Below, piece by piece: positions 61,010 through 64,000 of a stretch of 64,000 nt of DNA. The notes below the pieces were generated by a model. It was not told the origin of the DNA. It did no database searches and saw only the letters and a list, made by a program, of their open reading frames with translations. The position numbers and the translations under genes are program-made. The DNA comes from Dyella caseinilytica. Lineage in GTDB: Bacteria; Pseudomonadota; Gammaproteobacteria; Xanthomonadales; Rhodanobacteraceae. Each line of letters starts with the position of its first letter. The first letter of the stretch is position 1. The DNA lies in the NCBI RefSeq assembly GCF_016865235.1, contig NZ_CP064030.1, positions 868,001 through 932,000 on the forward strand, in the 5' to 3' direction.

Positions 61010-61546
61010 ATGACCATGTTGTTCCGTTCGCTTCGCGCCTTTCCACTCGTGCCTGCGGTTGCCGCGGGCGTCCTGCTTGCCGCCTGCAGCCAGCCAGCGC
61101 CGGAAGCACCCAAACCGACGGGCAAGTCCAACGCTGCGATGGTGGCCGAGATCCAGGCTGCCGGGCAGCGCGACAAGTCGGTGATCAACGTGCATCCGCT
61201 GGTCGACCCGGGTATCACTGCGCTGCAAGATGGCGCGCACAACGATGAGCGCAACGGCCAGTACGATGCTGCGGCCGCCAAGCTCGACATGGCGCTCAAG
61301 CGCAATCCCGATTCACCGGACGTACTGCAGGATCGCGCCGAATTGGCCATCTATATGGGCAATTACGATCTGGCCGAAAAACTGGCGCATCAATCCTGGT
61401 CGCTGGGTTCCAAGCAAGGTCCGTTGTGTGCGCGCAACTGGCAGACCGTCGTCGAAATGCGTCAGCGTGTCAACGACACTGCGGGAGCTGCGACGGCAAG
61501 CAAGAGCGTCGACGATTGCCGCGAAGCTGGCATTCAGCGTTTCTGA
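61010..61546 (+). CDS. TPR-containing lipoprotein, next to PBP1b
   Basis: Predicted 178 residues with a lipoprotein signal: MTMLFRSLRAFPLVPAVAAGVLLAAC, lipobox LLAAC with acylation at the cysteine. The residue after it is Ser, which by the enteric Lol rule would send it to the outer membrane. The mature part has helical pairs (YDAAAAKLDMALKRNPDSPDVLQDRAELAIYMGNYDLAEKLAHQSW) of TPR type. It begins two bases after the mrcB stop and ends three bases before tyrA. By position it might be a PBP1b activator analogous to LpoB, but it shows no LpoB sequence features; that is inference. The start could be the ATG at 61010 or 61016. Confidence 0.85.
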   Translation: MTMLFRSLRAFPLVPAVAAGVLLAACSQPAPEAPKPTGKSNAAMVAEIQAAGQRDKSVINVHPLVDPGITALQDGAHNDERNGQYDAAAAKLDMALKRNPDSPDVLQDRAELAIYMGNYDLAEKLAHQSWSLGSKQGPLCARNWQTVVEMRQRVNDTAGAATASKSVDDCREAGIQRF

Positions 61547-61549
61547 TAC

Positions 61550-62677
61550 ATGGAAACGGCGCCAAGGATTGGGTTGGTCGGCAGCGAGGGCTCTTATGGG
61601 CGCTGGCTGCGTCGTTTCTTCGAGCAGCGGATGGGGCTGCGTGTGTTGGGTCGCGATCCTGCGGGCGATACCGCACTCTCCGAACGCGAACTGATCGAAT
61701 CGGTCGACGTACTCGTGTTCTGCGCGCCGATCCGTCAGACGCCATCGGTCATTCGGCATTACGTTGAGCAGGCCGCTGGTATCGAGCGCGGCCAGCTGTG
61801 GCTGGACATCACGTCGACCAAGGCGGCGCCGGTGGCAGCCATGCTGAATTCGCAGGCGGAGGTGGTGGGTTTGCATCCCATGAGCGCCGCGCCCAAATCC
61901 GCAACCTTGCGTGGACGCGCCATGGTGGTGTGCGAAGCGCGCGTGGATACGTGGCGTCCGTGGCTGGAACGTTTTCTTGCCGCTGCGGAAGCCGATTGCG
62001 TGCGCGCCGATGCCGAACAGCACGATCGCGTGATGGCGCTTGTGCAAGGCATGGTTCACGCCACACATATGGCGCAAGGCGCGGTGTTGCGCGAACTGGC
62101 ACCGGAAGTGGGTGGACTGGAAGGCATCCGTCCCTTCAGCTCGGTGGGCTACGAGCTGGATGTCGCCGTGACGCGCCGCATACTCGCTGGGAATCCGGCC
62201 ATCTACCAGGACATCCAGTTCGAAAATCCTTATGTGGCACCGATGCTGGAGCGACTGGCGGTGCATCTGGATACCCTGCGCGATCTGGTGCGGCGTGGCG
62301 ACGATGACGCGCGCGATCAGTTGCGGGAACAACTGCTGGATCGCAGCCGCCAATACGCAGGCAAGGCTTCCGTCGCGGAGGGCAGTTACGCCTTCGAACG
62401 TCTCGGCTACCTGCTCGCCGATCTGCGCGAGCCGCGCTTCATCAACGTGTTCCTGCCACTGGACAAACCCGGTTCGTTGCGTGCGTTGTTGTCAGTATTC
62501 GAGCAGCGCAACATCAATCTCGATTCGATTCATTCTTCGCGTAGTGCTGAAGGTGAATTGCTATTCCGTATCGGCGTCAGTCGCGCTGGCGATGCCAGCG
62601 CGTTGCAAGATGCGATGAAGGCGATCGAAGCCGAAGGCATTGGCCGTGTCGTGGAAGCATCCGGGCTGGCTGCGTAA
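61550..62677 (+). CDS. tyrA: Prephenate dehydrogenase with C-terminal ACT domain
   Basis: Predicted 375-residue cytoplasmic enzyme oxidising prephenate to 4-hydroxyphenylpyruvate with NAD, the committed step to tyrosine. The N-terminal Rossmann domain begins RIGLVGSEGSYGRWLRRFFE; the prephenate region has LDITSTKAAPVAAM, VGLHPMSAAPKSATLRGRAMVVCE and a helical dimerisation domain (LVQGMVHATHMAQGAVLREL). Residues about 300-375 form an ACT-type regulatory domain (FINVFLPLDKPGSLRALLSVFEQRNINLDSIHSSRS), so feedback by tyrosine or related amino acids is likely. It begins three bases after the lipoprotein stop. The chorismate mutase domain of enteric TyrA is absent. It converges with the MAPEG gene. 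Confidence 0.92.
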   Translation: METAPRIGLVGSEGSYGRWLRRFFEQRMGLRVLGRDPAGDTALSERELIESVDVLVFCAPIRQTPSVIRHYVEQAAGIERGQLWLDITSTKAAPVAAMLNSQAEVVGLHPMSAAPKSATLRGRAMVVCEARVDTWRPWLERFLAAAEADCVRADAEQHDRVMALVQGMVHATHMAQGAVLRELAPEVGGLEGIRPFSSVGYELDVAVTRRILAGNPAIYQDIQFENPYVAPMLERLAVHLDTLRDLVRRGDDDARDQLREQLLDRSRQYAGKASVAEGSYAFERLGYLLADLREPRFINVFLPLDKPGSLRALLSVFEQRNINLDSIHSSRSAEGELLFRIGVSRAGDASALQDAMKAIEAEGIGRVVEASGLAA

Positions 62678-62701
62678 ACGCCTGGAAGTGTCGACAAAAC
62701 A

Positions 62702-63088
62702 TCAAAGTGGCGGCAGCAACAATACGATGCCGACAATGCTGGCGGTCCAGATCAGCGTCCGCAGATACGGAATGCCGAGTGCGTAAACGGGCACATAAAC
62801 CAGCCGTGCCCAGAAATAGAGTTGCGCACCGAGTACCGTCATTGCGGTATGACGTTGCAGCAGGTGGTCGGCAAGCACCAACGCGGCGAAGAAAACAAAG
62901 GTTGCAAGAAAGTTGGCATTGGCGCGATCCAGTCTTCCTGTCATGCCAGTGAGAACGACAGGTGTGCCGTCGCGTGGGCTGGCCATCCAGCCCAATCCGC
63001 ATTGGGCGAGGGTGGCCGTCGTGGCGATAGCGAGTTGTACCAACCCCAACACAACACTCCATACAAGCATCTGCATTTCGACTGTCAT
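62702..63088 (-). CDS. MAPEG-family membrane protein
   Basis: Predicted 128-residue inner-membrane protein with four hydrophobic segments, matching the membrane-associated proteins in eicosanoid and glutathione metabolism family. Family features include ASPRDG near the first loop, RLDRANANFLATFVFFAALVLADHL and a YFWARLVYVPVYALGIPYLRTLIW stretch. Eukaryotic members are glutathione transferases or related enzymes; the role of bacterial members like this is not known. GGGGAGAGGTG lies before the chosen ATG, excluding a 92-codon upstream extension that overlaps the helicase gene. It converges with tyrA across 24 bases and diverges from the helicase gene. Confidence 0.9.
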   Translation of the reverse strand: MTVEMQMLVWSVVLGLVQLAIATTATLAQCGLGWMASPRDGTPVVLTGMTGRLDRANANFLATFVFFAALVLADHLLQRHTAMTVLGAQLYFWARLVYVPVYALGIPYLRTLIWTASIVGIVLLLPPL

Positions 63089-63200
63089 GACACCTCTCCC
63101 CGTGGTAATGGCCCGATGGTGAACCCAAGTAGTTCTTCGCGCCAGCGCGGCGAACGTTACGCCGGTTCCCTCAGTGCCGTGGCTGCGCGATACTGCTTCA

Positions 63201-64000
63201 ATGACCGACCCCGATGACATCGGCGCACTGCTCGGCGCCGACGGCCCGTTTGCCCGCGAGTTGCCGAATTTCGCCCCGCGCCCCGCACAGCAAGTGATGG
63301 CGAAAGCCGTCCAACACGCGATCGCCGAATGCGAAACGCTGATCGCCGAAGCCGGTACCGGCACGGGGAAAACCTATGCCTATCTGGTGCCGGCGATGTT
63401 GTCGGGCGAGCGGGTCATCGTGTCGACCGGTACCAAAGCGCTGCAGGATCAGCTGTTTTTCCGCGATCTACCCAAGGTGCGCTCCGTACTCGGTGCGCGA
63501 TTGAAGACGGCCTTGTTGAAAGGGCGCGCCAATTACCTGTGCCTGTACCGGCTCGATCAGACGGTGCGTGAAGGCGCAAGCTTCGATCGTAACCATGCGT
63601 CGCAATTGGCCGCGATCCGCGCGTGGTCCGCGCGAACGCGGCGGGGCGATCGCATGGAGCTGGCGGAGGTGCCGGAGGATTCGCCGTTGTGGTTGCGCGT
63701 GACCTCCACACCGGAAAATTGCCTCGGCGTGGAATGCCCGTTTTACGACGATTGCCATGTTGTGGCAGCGCGGCGTGAGGCGCAGGAAGCGGATCTGGTG
63801 GTGGTCAATCATCACCTGCTGTTCGCCGACCTTGCGTTGAAACAGGAGGGCTTCGGCGAGATCTTGCCAGGTGCGCAGGCCTTCATCCTCGATGAAGCGC
63901 ATCAGATTCCCGAGCTGGCGGGACAATTCTTTTCGCAAAGCCTCAGTGCAAGACAACTCACCGAACTGGCACAGGATGCGCTAGCCGAGTGCAGCGGTAT
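63201..64000 (+). CDS. DinG/YoaA-type XPD-like DNA helicase (3' end outside window)
   Basis: Partial: 266 residues are visible and the frame is still open at the window edge. It is an ATP-dependent 5'-3' DNA helicase of the XPD/Rad3 superfamily. Visible features are the Walker A loop AGTGTGKT (51-58), four iron-sulfur cluster cysteines (Cys114, Cys174, Cys179, Cys185) and the DEAH box ILDEAHQI (231-234), plus family sequence VVNHHLLFADLALK. The cluster and the overall length so far fit YoaA or DinG, which unwind stalled replication or R-loop structures. The ATG has no strong Shine-Dalgarno. It diverges from the MAPEG gene with a 112-base gap. Confidence 0.9.
   Translation, partial: MTDPDDIGALLGADGPFARELPNFAPRPAQQVMAKAVQHAIAECETLIAEAGTGTGKTYAYLVPAMLSGERVIVSTGTKALQDQLFFRDLPKVRSVLGARLKTALLKGRANYLCLYRLDQTVREGASFDRNHASQLAAIRAWSARTRRGDRMELAEVPEDSPLWLRVTSTPENCLGVECPFYDDCHVVAARREAQEADLVVVNHHLLFADLALKQEGFGEILPGAQAFILDEAHQIPELAGQFFSQSLSARQLTELAQDALAECSG

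Overview
The window looks like a chromosomal stretch of a high-GC gammaproteobacterium of the Xanthomonadales, most likely family Rhodanobacteraceae (Dyella, Rhodanobacter, Luteibacter and relatives). The clearest pointers are a fused aspartate kinase/diaminopimelate decarboxylase (lysAC), the MurL/MurD2 pair of the alternative D-glutamate route to peptidoglycan first described in Xanthomonas, and two families of short palindromic repeats scattered between and inside genes. This placement is inferred from gene content. There are 35 supported coding genes. I saw no rRNA, tRNA, CRISPR array, prophage or insertion sequence.

Layout. 0.1-10 kb: an EF-G-like GTPase (-), two paralogous proline-rich membrane-anchored proteins of unknown role (+), a two-gene molybdenum hydroxylase (-) whose small subunit has lost one iron-sulfur site, and an APC permease (-). 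10.5-16 kb: a secreted S53 peptidase (-) between two paralogous outer-membrane barrels (+), then class I fumarase. 16.3-22.3 kb: lysAC, a DUF559 nuclease-like gene between two inverted-repeat elements, murL and murD2. 22.4-23.8 kb: a divergent TetR/glutathione S-transferase pair with two matching operators. 24.3-36.6 kb: a large autotransporter, an M13 metallopeptidase, a GH92 mannosidase-family enzyme, an MFS exporter and a DUF899 protein.

36.6-49.2 kb: tamB-tamA with overlapping ends, an NdvB-like GH17-GT2 beta-glucan synthase, a TonB-dependent receptor and Dps. 49.3-55.7 kb: hrpA, interrupted in frame by a repeat element, then relA. 55.9-64 kb: a TPR membrane protein overlapping an SDR-family gene, mrcB (PBP1b), a lipoprotein, tyrA, a MAPEG protein (-), and a DinG/YoaA-type helicase that runs off the end.

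Much of the content concerns the cell envelope: peptidoglycan precursors (lysAC supplies diaminopimelate, murL/murD2 supply D-Glu, mrcB polymerises), outer-membrane assembly (tamA/tamB), outer-membrane barrels, glucan synthesis and secreted hydrolases.

Most notable observations: a repeat-derived insertion of about 75 codons kept open inside hrpA; a repeat-flanked DUF559 cassette; a hydroxylase small subunit with all four plant-type [2Fe-2S] cysteines missing; a GH92 enzyme with Gln where Glu is expected; and the twin proline-rich anchored proteins sharing an unrecognised C-terminal module.
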